Program-made: the position numbers and the translations under genes
Source of the DNA: Microbaculum marinum
GTDB taxonomy: Bacteria; Pseudomonadota; Alphaproteobacteria; Rhizobiales; Tepidamorphaceae
Strand: one strand, 5' to 3'
NCBI RefSeq assembly: GCF_042646165.1
Contig: NZ_JBHRTC010000007.1
DNA: 64,000 nucleotides
The notes under the pieces: generated by a model
Database searches by the model: none
Told to the model about the DNA's origin: nothing
The model's input: only the letters and a program-made list of their open reading frames with translations
In this document: positions 32,889 to 42,353 of the stretch, one piece after another
Numbering within the stretch: position 1 is the stretch's first letter
How the letters are laid out: each line of letters begins with the position of its first letter

Positions 32889-33538
32889 TTCAGCATCAGC
32901 ACATCGTGCGCTATCGCATCGGCGACGGCATCGACACCTTCCCCCGTGCGGCAGTTGGTGAAGACGAGCGGCTTGCCGGCGCGCACTTCGGCCGCCTCGC
33001 GTCCCATCGCCTCTATGTCGACGCCGACATGCGGGGCGAGATCGGCCTTGTTGATGACCAGCAGATCGGCCTGGAGGATGCCCGGCCCTCGCTTGCGCGG
33101 AATATCGTCACCGCCGGCGACGTCGATCACGAAGATCCACCAGTCGACGAGGTCCAGTGAAAAGGTGGAGGCGAGATTGTCGCCGCCCGATTCGATGATG
33201 ATCAGATCGAGGCCCGGCAGACTGGCTTCCAGATCGTCGGCTGCGGCGATGTTGAGAGTGGGGTCCTCCCGGATCACCGTGTGCGGACAGGCGCCGGCTT
33301 CCACCGCGGCGACGCGGGCGGGATCGATCAGGCCGCTGCGCTTCAGCCGCTCGGCGTCCTCGCGGGTGACGAGATCGTTGGTAACCACGGCAAGCGATAT
33401 GCCGCGCTGCGACAGGACCGGGATCAGTTTCTCGATCAGCGCCGTCTTGCCGGATCCGACCGGGCCGCCGATGCCGATGCGGGCGGCGCCTGCCGCCTCC
33501 GCTTGCCCGTCAAGCGAGCGGCTCGATGCCTCATTCAT
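32885..33538 (-). CDS. ureG: Urease accessory GTPase UreG
   Basis: A 217-residue SIMIBI GTPase that powers nickel insertion into urease. The P-loop is GPVGSGKTALIEKL, the metal-binding motif Cys-Pro-His lies in GACPHTVIREDPTLN, and VINKADLAPHVG carries the guanine-specificity motif. It starts 4 bp after ureC and overlaps ureD. Confidence 0.96.
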   Translation of the reverse strand: MNEASSRSLDGQAEAAGAARIGIGGPVGSGKTALIEKLIPVLSQRGISLAVVTNDLVTREDAERLKRSGLIDPARVAAVEAGACPHTVIREDPTLNIAAADDLEASLPGLDLIIIESGGDNLASTFSLDLVDWWIFVIDVAGGDDIPRKRGPGILQADLLVINKADLAPHVGVDIEAMGREAAEVRAGKPLVFTNCRTGEGVDAVADAIAHDVLMLK

Positions 33539-33542
33539 CCGG

Positions 33543-35252
33543 TCACCTCATCATGTAGCGTTGGGCGAGCGGCAGTTCGCTTGCCGGCTCGCAGGTTGCC
33601 AGTTCTCCGTCGACGAAGACCTCGAAGGTCTGCGCATCGACGCGGATCTCCGGCAGCGCAGAGTTGTGCAGCATGTCCTGCTTGCCGAGGCCGCGCGTCC
33701 CTCGGGCCGGCAGCAGCGGCTTGGTCAGTCCGAGCGTGACCGACAGGCCCGCATCGATTGCGCGGGGATTGACGAAGCAGGCCGACAGCGTCTGACCGGC
33801 GCGACCGAAGGCGCCCCATTGCGGGCGCATGATCAGCGGCTCGCAGGTCATCAGCGAGGCGGCGCTGTCGCCCATCGCACCCCAGGCGATGAAGCCGCCC
33901 TTGATGACGAGTTCCGGCTTGATGCCGAAGAAGGCCGGCCGCCACACCACTATGTCGGCCATCTTGCCGTCCTCGAGCGAGCCGACATGGTCGTGGATGC
34001 CGAAGGTCCGGGCGGCGTTGATCGTGTACTTGGCGATGTAGCGCTTGATCCGCTCGTTGTCGCCGAAGGTCTGCTCCTCGGGCAGGCGGCCGCGCTGGTC
34101 CTTCATCTTGGAGGCGAGCTGCCAGGTACGGCAGATCACCTCGTTGATCCGGCCCATGCCCTGGCTGTCGGACCCGAGCATCGAGATCGCGCCGATGTCG
34201 TGCAGGACGTCCTCGGCGGCGATCGTCTGGGCGCGGATGCGGCTTTCGGCAAAGGCGACGTCCTCGGGGATCGCCGGATTGAGGTGATGGCACACCATCG
34301 TCATGTCGAGGTGCTCGTCGAAGGTGTTGACCGTATAGGGATTGGTCGGATTGGTCGACGAGGGCAGGCAATTGGCGACGCCGGCGACCGAAATGATGTC
34401 CGGCGCATGGCCGCCGCCGGCCCCCTCGGTATGGTACATGTGGATCGTCCGTCCGCCGATCGCGGCCAGAGTGTCCTCCACGAATCCGGATTCGTTCAGC
34501 GTGTCGGTGTGGAGCTGGACCTGGAAGTCGAGGTCGTCGGCGACCGCCAGGCAGGTGTCGATCGCGGCCGGCATCGAGCCCCAATCCTCGTGCAGCTTCA
34601 GGCCGAGGCAGCCGGTCTCGATCTGCTCCACCAGCGAAGCCGGCTTGTGCGAGTTGCCGCGGCCGAGGAAGCCGAAATTGATCGGCCAGGCCTCGGAGGC
34701 TTGCAGCATCTTCCCGACGTTGAACGGTCCGCCGGAGTCGATGCCGACCGTGATCGGCCCCAGCGATCCGCCCAGCATCGTCGTGATGCCCGACGCGATG
34801 GCGTGCTCGCAGAGCTGGGCGGAATCGAAATGAACGTGCACGTCGAGCGCGCCGGCCGTGGCGATCAGGCCCTCGCAGTCGCGCACGGTCGTGGCCGCGG
34901 AGACGATCAGCCGCTCGTCTACGCCGTCCATGATGCCGGGATTGCCGGCCTTGCCGATGCCGACGATCTTGCCGTCGCGGATGCCGAGGTCGCCCTTGAC
35001 GATGCCGACGACCGGATCGATCACCATGACGTTGCACAGCAGCATGTCGAGGGCGCCGTCGGCGCTGGTGTGGCCGGCCACCAATCCCATGCCGTCGCGT
35101 AGCGTCTTGCCGCCGCCGTGCAGGCACTCGTCGCCGTAGGTCGCGTAGTCCTTCTCCACGACGGCGATCAGCGACGTGTCGCCAAGCCGGACGCCGTCGC
35201 CGGTGGTCGGGCCGTACATGGCGGCGTAGTCCTTGCGGCTGATCGTGGCCAT
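33543..35252 (-). CDS. ureC: Urease alpha subunit UreC
   Basis: A 569-residue catalytic subunit that hydrolyses urea to ammonia and carbamate. The nickel-bridging lysine, carbamylated in the mature enzyme, is in GLKLHEDWGSMPA; the mobile-flap cysteine and histidine are in TMVCHHLNP; other histidine ligands appear in DVHVHFDSAQL and MYHTEGAGGGHAPD. Length and motifs are those of an intact enzyme. Its start lies 2 bp after the ureAB stop. Confidence 0.97.
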   Translation of the reverse strand: MATISRKDYAAMYGPTTGDGVRLGDTSLIAVVEKDYATYGDECLHGGGKTLRDGMGLVAGHTSADGALDMLLCNVMVIDPVVGIVKGDLGIRDGKIVGIGKAGNPGIMDGVDERLIVSAATTVRDCEGLIATAGALDVHVHFDSAQLCEHAIASGITTMLGGSLGPITVGIDSGGPFNVGKMLQASEAWPINFGFLGRGNSHKPASLVEQIETGCLGLKLHEDWGSMPAAIDTCLAVADDLDFQVQLHTDTLNESGFVEDTLAAIGGRTIHMYHTEGAGGGHAPDIISVAGVANCLPSSTNPTNPYTVNTFDEHLDMTMVCHHLNPAIPEDVAFAESRIRAQTIAAEDVLHDIGAISMLGSDSQGMGRINEVICRTWQLASKMKDQRGRLPEEQTFGDNERIKRYIAKYTINAARTFGIHDHVGSLEDGKMADIVVWRPAFFGIKPELVIKGGFIAWGAMGDSAASLMTCEPLIMRPQWGAFGRAGQTLSACFVNPRAIDAGLSVTLGLTKPLLPARGTRGLGKQDMLHNSALPEIRVDAQTFEVFVDGELATCEPASELPLAQRYMMR

Positions 35253-35254
35253 CG

Positions 35255-35950
35255 CTATGCCCCCTTGAATCCGGCGGCCCGGGCGCGCTCGAGAGCGGCC
35301 GATTTCCGGTCTTCGCCGTCGATCGGTCCGTCCGTCAGGCGATGCAGACCGGAGACCTCCCGCGTGCCGCCGAACCCGACCAGCGTCACCTCCTTCGACT
35401 GCCCGGGCTCGAATCGGACCGCTGTCCCCGCAGCGATGTCGAGGCGCATGCCGAAGGCTGCGGCCCGATCGAACTCGAGCGCTTTGTTGACCTCGAAGAA
35501 ATGGTAGTGGCTGCCGATCTGAACGGGCCGGTCGCCGGTATTGACGACGCTGAGCGTGGCCAGCGGACGGCCGGGGTTGAGCTCGATGTCTCCCTCCCCG
35601 GCAAGGACCTCGCCGGGCACGCGCGACGGACTCGCCCCGCCGGGTACCGGGCGGATCGGATCATGCAGGGTGACGAGCTTCGTGCCGTCGGGAAACGTAC
35701 CCTCTACCTGCAGCATGTGCAGCATCTCCGGCACGCCCTCCATCACGTCGGCGCTGGTCAGAATGGTCGCCCCGTACGACATCAGCTCGGCCACCGACCG
35801 GCCCTCGCGGGCGCCTTCGAGGATCTCGTCGGAAATGATGGCGACGGCTTCCGGATAGTTCAGCTTCAGACCCTTGGCGCGGCGCTTCCGGGCGAGTTCG
35901 GCTGCCGTATAGATCGTCAGGCGTTCGAGTTCGGTCGGTGTGAGGAGCAC
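35255..35950 (-). CDS. ureA: Urease gamma and beta subunits fused (UreAB)
   Basis: A 231-residue fusion. Residues 1-100 match the gamma subunit UreA (LTPTELERLTIYTAAELARK; NYPEAVAIISDEILEGAREG), and about 105-231 match the beta subunit UreB (GSHYHFFEVNKALEFDRAAA; FEPGQSKEVTLVGFGG). Fused UreAB occurs in Helicobacter and some alphaproteobacteria. The start is GTG at 35950 with AAGGAAA upstream. It opens the ureAB-ureC-ureG-ureD block, directly after the amidase gene. Confidence 0.94.
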   Translation of the reverse strand: MLLTPTELERLTIYTAAELARKRRAKGLKLNYPEAVAIISDEILEGAREGRSVAELMSYGATILTSADVMEGVPEMLHMLQVEGTFPDGTKLVTLHDPIRPVPGGASPSRVPGEVLAGEGDIELNPGRPLATLSVVNTGDRPVQIGSHYHFFEVNKALEFDRAAAFGMRLDIAAGTAVRFEPGQSKEVTLVGFGGTREVSGLHRLTDGPIDGEDRKSAALERARAAGFKGA

Positions 35951-35962
35951 GTCGTTTCCTTG

Positions 35963-37408
35963 TCAGGCGTCCAGGACGGGGGGACGGCGATCGATCCACG
36001 GGCGGGCCGCCTCGAAGGCGGCGGACGCCCGCAGCACGAGCGGATCGTCGAGATGCCGGCCGACGATCTGCAGGCCGACCGGCAGGCCACCGTCGGTCCA
36101 GCCGGCCGGAATGGAGGCCGCAGGTTGGCCGGTCAGGTTCATCGGGAAGGTGAAGGCCAGCCATTGGAACGGCGCCACCATCCGCCCGTCGATCTTTTCC
36201 GGTCCCTGGATGTGGACCGGGAAGGGCGGCACTGCGAGCGTCGGCGTCAGCAGCAGGTCGTAGTTCTGCATGAACCGCCACATCTTGTTGTTGACGGCCT
36301 TGCGGACCATGACGGCGTCCGTCAGTTCCTCGGCGGTCCATGGCCGGCGAATGAAGTCGAGCAGGTGCGGCGTCATCCGGTCGCCGTACTCATCGGCCAT
36401 CCTGCGCAGGCCTTTCAGGTCGGATTCGAGCGCGACGATGCCCCAGAACGCGCCATACGGGTCCTCCCAGCCGGGATGGGCTTCCTCGACGGTGCAGCCG
36501 AGATCGGATTCGAACACCTTCGCCGCGGCCGTGACGATCTCGCGGACCTCCGGGTCGACCGCGGCGTAGCCCCAGTCGATGCTCAGGGCCACCTTCTTGC
36601 CGCGGATGTCGCCCTTGATCGTCTCGAGCCAGTCGAAGGACGGCTCGGGCAGCGAATGCCGATCTCGCGGGTCGGGGCCGGCGATGACCGACATCATCAG
36701 CGCCGCGTCGGCCACGGTGCGGCTCATCGGGCCTATGTGCTCGAGGCTCTCCCAGCTCGAGACACCGGGATAGCGTTCGTCCTTGGTGCCGGGATAGAGC
36801 GGCACGCGTCCCATTGAGGCCTTCAGACCGTAAAGGCCGCTGTGCGCCGAGGGAATCCGGATCGAGCCGCCGCCGTCGCTGCCGAGCGCGAAGGGGCACA
36901 TGCCCGATGCCACCGCCGCGCCGGATCCGGCGCTGGACCCCCCGGGTGTCATGTCGAGGTTCCAGGGATTTCGCGTCGTCTCGAAGACGGGATTGTGGCC
37001 GACGCCGCTGTAGCCGAACTCCGGCACGTTGGTCTTGCCGAGGATCACGCAGCCCGCGTCCTTCAGCCGCTCGACGACGATATCGTCCTCGTCGGGGACA
37101 AAGTCTTCGTAGGCGAACGATCCGGAGACGGTCTTGATCCCCGCCGTGCAGATCAGGTCCTTGACCCCGACCGGCACACCGGCGAACGGCCCGACCGGAT
37201 CGCCGGCCGCGATGGCCGCGTCGATCGACTTCGCCGTATCGAGAGCGAGCTCCGGCGTCGGCGTGCAGAAGGCGTGGAGCTTCGGCTCCAGCGCCGTCAT
37301 GCGCGCCAGGTGCGCTTCGGTCACCTCCACCGCCGACACGGTGCGCTCGCGCACGTGCCGGGCGATCGCCGTGGCATCCATGCTGCAGATATCGTCAGTC
37401 CGGGACAT
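35963..37408 (-). CDS. Amidase-signature family amidase
   Basis: A 481-residue amidase of the Ser-cisSer-Lys type. K83 (GVPVGVKDLICTAG), S158 (GGSSAGSG) and S182 (GSDGGGSIRIPS) keep the spacing seen in fatty acid amide hydrolase (75 and 24 residues). The enzyme should hydrolyse an amide to acid plus ammonia; the exact substrate is unknown. The ATG at 37408 with CAGGAG upstream is preferred to an in-frame GTG 18 bp earlier. It sits 12 bp before the urease genes. Confidence 0.9.
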   Translation of the reverse strand: MSRTDDICSMDATAIARHVRERTVSAVEVTEAHLARMTALEPKLHAFCTPTPELALDTAKSIDAAIAAGDPVGPFAGVPVGVKDLICTAGIKTVSGSFAYEDFVPDEDDIVVERLKDAGCVILGKTNVPEFGYSGVGHNPVFETTRNPWNLDMTPGGSSAGSGAAVASGMCPFALGSDGGGSIRIPSAHSGLYGLKASMGRVPLYPGTKDERYPGVSSWESLEHIGPMSRTVADAALMMSVIAGPDPRDRHSLPEPSFDWLETIKGDIRGKKVALSIDWGYAAVDPEVREIVTAAAKVFESDLGCTVEEAHPGWEDPYGAFWGIVALESDLKGLRRMADEYGDRMTPHLLDFIRRPWTAEELTDAVMVRKAVNNKMWRFMQNYDLLLTPTLAVPPFPVHIQGPEKIDGRMVAPFQWLAFTFPMNLTGQPAASIPAGWTDGGLPVGLQIVGRHLDDPLVLRASAAFEAARPWIDRRPPVLDA

Positions 37409-37459
37409 AGCATGCTCCTGTGACACCGATGGCCGGGCGCCCGGCCGAGCCTTCCTCCG

Positions 37460-38473
37460 CTAGGCGGCGAGCAACTCCTTCAGCATGTCGTCGAGCGCCT
37501 TGACGTCGACCGGGTTGGTGCCCGGTCCGCCGGCGAAGTGGCCCCAGACTGACTCGATCGGCCGGAACTCCGCGTTCGGCATGTTGGCGACCTCGTTCTC
37601 GCTGTCCTCCGGCGGGAAATAGAGATCCGTCCTGCCGGGCATGACGAACGTCTTGGCTTTGATTGCGCCGAGGGCCTTCTCGAAATCGCCGCCGTAGAGC
37701 TCGTTGTCGCTGATGTCGCCGTTCTGCCAGGTCCACAGCATGGTCAGAAGGTTGTTTGCGTCCTTGGGCAGGAAGAAGCCTTCCCAGAAGGCGACCAGGA
37801 AATCCTCGAGTGAGGAAAAGCCGAGCGTCTCGATGTCGAGCTTCTGCCTGTAGAACGCCTGCGAGAAACCCCACCCGGCATACACTCGCGCTGCGGCCCG
37901 CAATCCCTTTGCCGGCTTTTCATCGTACCAGCCGTTGTTCCAGGCAGCGTCCGCCGTGAGTGCCGCCTTGACGCCTTCCAGGAAGACGAAGTTGTGCCGG
38001 GAGCACTTGGCCGAGCCGCAGAACGGCGCCAGCTTGTCCATCATGTCGGGATACATCGCGCCCCAGTGGAAGGTCTGGAGGGCGCCCATCGACCATCCGA
38101 CCACCATCACGATGTGCTCGATCCCGAACTTCTCGGTGATCAGCCTGTGCTGCGCCTTGACGTTGTCATAGGCGGTCACCTGCGGGAACCGCGGCCCGTT
38201 GTACGGCTCCGGGTAGTTCGAGGGCGACGACGACAGGCCGTTGCCCAGCATGTTGGGAATGATGATGAAGTACTTCGAGGGATCGAGCGCCATTCCCTCG
38301 CCGACCAGCCATTCGTTGTCATAGTGCTGGCCGGAGTACCAGGTCGGATAGACGATGACGTTGTCCTTCGCCGGACTCAGCGTTCCAAACGTCTTGTAGG
38401 CCAGCTTGCAGTCCCTCAGCGTCGCGCCACGCTGCAGCGCGAAGTCGCCCAGATCGAAGATCTCGTAGTCCAT
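37460..38473 (-). CDS. Alpha/beta hydrolase of the homoserine O-acetyltransferase (MetX-like) family
   Basis: A 337-residue alpha/beta hydrolase. The nucleophile elbow is GWSMG (S128 in VVGWSMGALQTFHW). The acid is probably the Asp of PGRTDLYFPPED, and the His is in VWGHFAGGPGTN. Overall similarity (LAYKTFGTL; NVIVYPTWYSGQH; the long lid) is to the MetX family, but the position inside an amide/urea cluster argues against methionine synthesis. Several MetX-like paralogues are hydrolases. GAGGAAACG precedes the ATG. Confidence 0.82.
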   Translation of the reverse strand: MDYEIFDLGDFALQRGATLRDCKLAYKTFGTLSPAKDNVIVYPTWYSGQHYDNEWLVGEGMALDPSKYFIIIPNMLGNGLSSSPSNYPEPYNGPRFPQVTAYDNVKAQHRLITEKFGIEHIVMVVGWSMGALQTFHWGAMYPDMMDKLAPFCGSAKCSRHNFVFLEGVKAALTADAAWNNGWYDEKPAKGLRAAARVYAGWGFSQAFYRQKLDIETLGFSSLEDFLVAFWEGFFLPKDANNLLTMLWTWQNGDISDNELYGGDFEKALGAIKAKTFVMPGRTDLYFPPEDSENEVANMPNAEFRPIESVWGHFAGGPGTNPVDVKALDDMLKELLAA

Positions 38474-38498
38474 CGCTTTTCGTTTCCTCGTTGGTGGA

Positions 38499-38522
38499 GA
38501 CCCGCCCCCATGGGGGCGGGTC
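38499..38522 (-). terminator. Perfect palindrome between the NCS1 permease and hydrolase genes
   Basis: GACCCGCCCCCA and TGGGGGCGGGTC form a 12-bp perfect inverted repeat without spacer, placed between two genes of the same direction. It is probably an mRNA-stabilising or attenuating hairpin; there is no T-run. Confidence 0.55.
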
Positions 38523-38538
38523 AGCGCAGGTGTTCCCG

Positions 38539-39873
38539 TCAGGTGGTCTGGGGCTGGCGCGCCACGACCAGCGAGAGGCCCCAGTAGGCGACGGCGGCGA
38601 CGACGGCGGCCGAAATGGCGGTGGACAGGTGCGGCATCGTTTCCTCGACGATGAACGCGACGATCGAACCGATGGCCCAGGCGCCGAACGCCGTCCCCCG
38701 CCAGTCGGTCGTGGCGGTCGCACCGCGGCGCAGGACATACTGGTCGACCAGGATGATCGCACCGATCGGCGGCACCAGGATGCCTAGGAGCGAGAGCCAC
38801 TGGATGAAGAACGCCCAGACGTTGCCGGCGGCGACGGCGATGCCGATGACGCCGAGGATGACGGCGAGCAGGCGCATGTGGCTTCCCACGATGCGCGACC
38901 AGCCCGTCGCCGCGTTGTACAGGCAGTGCGAGCACACCGAGCCGAGGTTGATGTAGAGGAACAGGAACGCCAGCACGCTCAGCCAGGTGAGCTGCATGGA
39001 GTTCATGTAGCCGAACATGTTGTCGGTTCCGAACGGGTTGGCGTCGGGAACCGCCAGCGCCGCGGTCATCACGCCGCCGACCAGCATCGCCACCAGGTTG
39101 GCGAATGGAAAGGCGCTGAACGTCGCGATCAGCGAACTCGGCGTGTCCTTTGCCCACCGGTTGAAGTCGGCCGTCACCGTGCCGGCATCGATGAACAGTG
39201 CGATGACCACGGTGAGCCCGATGCCCATCGACATGCTCGCGACACCGTTGTTGCCGGCATAGGAGTAGATCGCCTCCCAACTCGAGGTCGAGGCCGCGTG
39301 GCCGGCGACCCACAGGCCGAGGACGACGAACAGCGGCACGGAGATCGTGCCGATCCAGTGGAGGCCTCTCACGCCGACGAATGTGATCGCGATGTAGAGA
39401 ACGCCCGCGATGATCGTCATCAGCACGTAGTTCAGGCCATATGTGCTGGAAACGAGTGCGCCGGTAATGCCGGTCTGGACCGCGTACCAGCCAAGAAGCA
39501 GCGTCGAAAGCAGGCCCGACGCCAGCATGTAGCCCTTGTTGCCGAAGACGACGCTGGCGATCAGCGCGAAGTTCATGCCGGTCCGGTTGCCCAGTACGCC
39601 GAGCGCCCCGACATAGGCGAACATGATCGCGTTTCCGACGATCATGGCGATCAGCGCGTTCCGGAAGCCCATGCCGAGGACGAGAATGGATCCGGTCATT
39701 GCCCCGGTGATGATCATCGGGAAGCCGATCCATACCATCGTCACCGATAACAGGCTGCGGCGCGCACTGGGCGGAACCGGTTCATGTTCGTATTCATGGC
39801 CGAGGATCGCGTCGACGTGCTCCTCTACCTCTTCTACCTCGTGCGCGATCGAACTTTCATTTCGGGTGGACAT
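38539..39873 (-). CDS. NCS1-family permease (nucleobase/allantoin/cytosine type)
   Basis: A 444-residue membrane protein with about 12 helices and a polar N-terminus (SSIAHEVEEVEEHVDAILGH). PPSARRSLLSVTMVWIGFPM, TGMNFALIASVVFGNKGYM and FIDAGTVTADFNRWAKDTPS are typical of CodB-like NCS1 sodium symporters for cytosine, purines, hydantoin or allantoin. In this cluster the likely cargo is a nitrogen-rich ring or ureide whose degradation ends at urease. AAAGGAG precedes the ATG; a longer start is rejected. Confidence 0.88.
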   Translation of the reverse strand: MSTRNESSIAHEVEEVEEHVDAILGHEYEHEPVPPSARRSLLSVTMVWIGFPMIITGAMTGSILVLGMGFRNALIAMIVGNAIMFAYVGALGVLGNRTGMNFALIASVVFGNKGYMLASGLLSTLLLGWYAVQTGITGALVSSTYGLNYVLMTIIAGVLYIAITFVGVRGLHWIGTISVPLFVVLGLWVAGHAASTSSWEAIYSYAGNNGVASMSMGIGLTVVIALFIDAGTVTADFNRWAKDTPSSLIATFSAFPFANLVAMLVGGVMTAALAVPDANPFGTDNMFGYMNSMQLTWLSVLAFLFLYINLGSVCSHCLYNAATGWSRIVGSHMRLLAVILGVIGIAVAAGNVWAFFIQWLSLLGILVPPIGAIILVDQYVLRRGATATTDWRGTAFGAWAIGSIVAFIVEETMPHLSTAISAAVVAAVAYWGLSLVVARQPQTT

Positions 39874-40020
39874 TCCAAGTCTCCTTTGTTTCGCGAGAGC
39901 TTGCGGCTGCCGTCCCAATTGCATCCCCGCCCCTTGGAAGATTTCTCGAAGCTCCGGGCTTCGGTGTTCGTGCCTCGTCTGTTCCGCCGCCGGTCGTGAT
40001 CGATGCCGTGGCTGGTTGTC

Positions 40021-40701
40021 TTAGTTGGCAAATAACCGTGACTCCTGCCGCGCGTGGCGCATCGCCGCGATGTCGGCCAATGGGGTGTAACTCTCGATGT
40101 CGGCATCCCTCGGCACCGGCCGCTCCACCGCGGCCGCGATCTCCGGGCGCAGTTCGGCCAGGACGCGCTGCGCATCGATCGCTCCCGTCAGACCCAGGCG
40201 GACCGCCGCCTGGATCATCGCGGCGGCGAACTGGTAGCCCGACACGGCGGCTGCTTCGGCCTCGCCGACGCCGAGCGTGGACCAGACCAGGCCCTGCATG
40301 GCGAGGAGGTGGCCGTGGCCACGACCCTGTCGGATGCGGGCGCGATAGGCGGTCGCGGCCGCTACTCCCAGGCGAGCATGGGTTGCTAGGAACGCAGCGC
40401 CGTTGCGCCGGGATCCCGAGCGCAGCGGTTCCGGCAGCGTCACAGCCTCGATCTCGGCATCGATCTCCGAGATTGCCTCCAGGTCGCCGCCGGTGCGGTG
40501 GGCGCGGATCAGGGCGATCCGATCGGCGCTGGCCCAGCGCAGCCGGATCTGCGTGCGCAGAAAGCTTTCAAGGCCGGCGAGCTCCGGCCGCCCGGCAAGC
40601 GCCGCATATCCCTCCAGACCCTGCGAGAAGGCAAAGCCGCCGCTTGGAAATGCGCTGTCTGCGTGTTGAAGGACGAGGAGCAGTGCATCTTCGTTGCCCA
40701 T
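40021..40701 (-). CDS. ureF: Urease accessory protein UreF
   Basis: A 226-residue all-helical protein that acts with UreD and UreG as a checkpoint for nickel loading. LLLVLQHADSAFPSGGFAFS and QGLE near the start, and the C-terminal PRDADIESYTPLADIAAMRH, are UreF hallmarks. It follows ureE by 4 bp. The 147-bp gap to the NCS1 gene downstream shows no gene. Confidence 0.93.
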   Translation of the reverse strand: MGNEDALLLVLQHADSAFPSGGFAFSQGLEGYAALAGRPELAGLESFLRTQIRLRWASADRIALIRAHRTGGDLEAISEIDAEIEAVTLPEPLRSGSRRNGAAFLATHARLGVAAATAYRARIRQGRGHGHLLAMQGLVWSTLGVGEAEAAAVSGYQFAAAMIQAAVRLGLTGAIDAQRVLAELRPEIAAAVERPVPRDADIESYTPLADIAAMRHARQESRLFAN

Positions 40702-40705
40702 CGTC

Positions 40706-41167
40706 TCACGGCTCCCCCGGTTCGGGGCCGACGGGCGAGACGCGGCCCGCCTCGATCAGCGGCGCGATGCGTGCGAGGTAGCCTTCCACCGGACCTTCCA
40801 GCGCCACCAGCAGATCGCCGCCGTCGAAGCGGACCCGCCAGTGCAGATTGCCGGCGCTGTAGCCGAGCTCCAGCGCGTCGGCCGCCGTGGCCGGTCTGAG
40901 GCGCAGCCAGCGCTCCTCCAGAACGCGCAGTACGATGGCGCGGTCGTCGCCGAGCGACAGCACCGCGCCATCGAAAAGCGATTGCGACCGCGGGATCGCG
41001 ATGGCGCAGTCGGTGCCGCGGTCGGTCGTCACGCGCAGCCGCTTGCGGGCGGTGTCTGCCGTCGGCAGCCGCACGTACTCGACGGCATCGTGATGCTCCA
41101 GATGATGTATCCGGTCCGACAGGCCCGGATCGAGCCTGCTGCCGACGACGGAATCGATGCGCACCAT
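40706..41167 (-). CDS. ureE: Urease accessory nickel metallochaperone UreE
   Basis: A 153-residue UreE: an N-terminal peptide-binding domain (residues 1-70) and a C-terminal metal-binding domain ending around GNLHWRVRFDGGDLLVALEG. GNLHW keeps the buried-histidine motif, but the usual C-terminal histidine-rich tail is absent: the protein ends SPVGPEPGEP. It may therefore deliver, but not store, nickel. It starts 84 bp after the amidase AmiE gene. Confidence 0.88.
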   Translation of the reverse strand: MVRIDSVVGSRLDPGLSDRIHHLEHHDAVEYVRLPTADTARKRLRVTTDRGTDCAIAIPRSQSLFDGAVLSLGDDRAIVLRVLEERWLRLRPATAADALELGYSAGNLHWRVRFDGGDLLVALEGPVEGYLARIAPLIEAGRVSPVGPEPGEP

Positions 41168-41251
41168 GCCGGTTCACCCCGCGAGGACTGCGTCCAGATC
41201 AGTAGGAGTGGCGGGACCAGACGGTGCGCCCCGCCACTCGGGCCGCAACTC

Positions 41252-42289
41252 CTAGCGGTGTGCGACCTTTTCCGTCGGGATCCCCTCGATCGGGCATTCC
41301 TCGGTGCCGACGGACGAGCGGGTGATCTGCTCGACCATCTCGCGGGTCCCTTCCGGGTCGGTGACCCAGTTCTTGTAGAACTCGAAGGGGCAGACGGCGT
41401 GTCCCTGGATCTCGTCGCCGGAATTGATCGTGCCCGTGTAGCCGCGGTGCATGAGCTTGAAGAGATGGTTCTGCGACTGCATGTTCCTGCGCGCATCGCG
41501 GATCAGGTTGAGCGACAGCTGGGCGTACTGGATGCCCATGTCCTCCTCGCCGCACTCGCCAAGCGTCCGGCCATCGAAGCCGACGATCGCCGAGTGGCCG
41601 AAATAGGAGTAGACGCCGTCGAAGCCGGCGGCGTTGGCAACCGCGACGTAGACGTTGTTGGCCCAGGCCATCGCCTTGGCCATCACCACCTGCTGGTCCT
41701 TGGCCGGGTACATATAGCCCTGGCAGCGCACGATCAGTTCGGCGCCGCGCATGGCGCAGTCGCGCCAGATCTCCGGGTAGTTGCCGTCGTCGCAGATGAT
41801 CAGGCTGATCTTCATGCCCTTCGGGCCGTCGGAGACGTAGGTGCAGTTGCCCGGATACCAGCCCTCGATCGGCACCCACGGCATGATCTTGCGGTACTTC
41901 TGGACGATCTCGCCCCTGTCGTTCATCAGGATGAGCGTGTTGTAGGGCGCCTTGTTGGGATGCTCCTCGTGGCGCTCGCCGGTCAGGGAGAAGACGCCCC
42001 AGACCTTCGCCTTGCGGCAGGCCTCGGCAAATATCTCGGTCTCCTCGCCGGGGATCGTCGCGGCGGTCTCGTACATCTCCTTGGGGTCGTACATGATCCC
42101 GTGGGTCGAGTACTCCGGGAAGATCACCAGATCCATGCCCGGCAGGCCGCGCTTCATGCCGACCAGCATGTCGGCGATCTTTCGGGCATTCTCGAGAACC
42201 TCGGCCTTGGTGTGCAGCCGCGGCATCTTGTAGTTCACGACGGCTACGCCGACGGTATCGTTGGAGGAGGAAATATCACCGTGCAGCAT
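41252..42289 (-). CDS. amiE: Aliphatic amidase AmiE
   Basis: A 345-residue nitrilase-superfamily amidase. The triad is E59 (FPEYS), K134 (KYRKIMPW) and C166 (LIICDDGNYPE), at exactly the positions of the Pseudomonas enzyme, and the start (MLHGDISSSNDTVGVAVVNY) is nearly identical to it. AmiE converts short aliphatic amides such as acetamide to acid and ammonia. It lies directly behind the urtABCDE transporter genes and ahead of ureEF, so transport and hydrolysis appear to be cotranscribed. Confidence 0.97.
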   Translation of the reverse strand: MLHGDISSSNDTVGVAVVNYKMPRLHTKAEVLENARKIADMLVGMKRGLPGMDLVIFPEYSTHGIMYDPKEMYETAATIPGEETEIFAEACRKAKVWGVFSLTGERHEEHPNKAPYNTLILMNDRGEIVQKYRKIMPWVPIEGWYPGNCTYVSDGPKGMKISLIICDDGNYPEIWRDCAMRGAELIVRCQGYMYPAKDQQVVMAKAMAWANNVYVAVANAAGFDGVYSYFGHSAIVGFDGRTLGECGEEDMGIQYAQLSLNLIRDARRNMQSQNHLFKLMHRGYTGTINSGDEIQGHAVCPFEFYKNWVTDPEGTREMVEQITRSSVGTEECPIEGIPTEKVAHR

Positions 42290-42353
42290 CTTAGACTCCC
42301 TTGACGCATTGCCCTAAGTGGCAGCGCCTTGTGCGGCGCGGCCGGTTGTCGGT

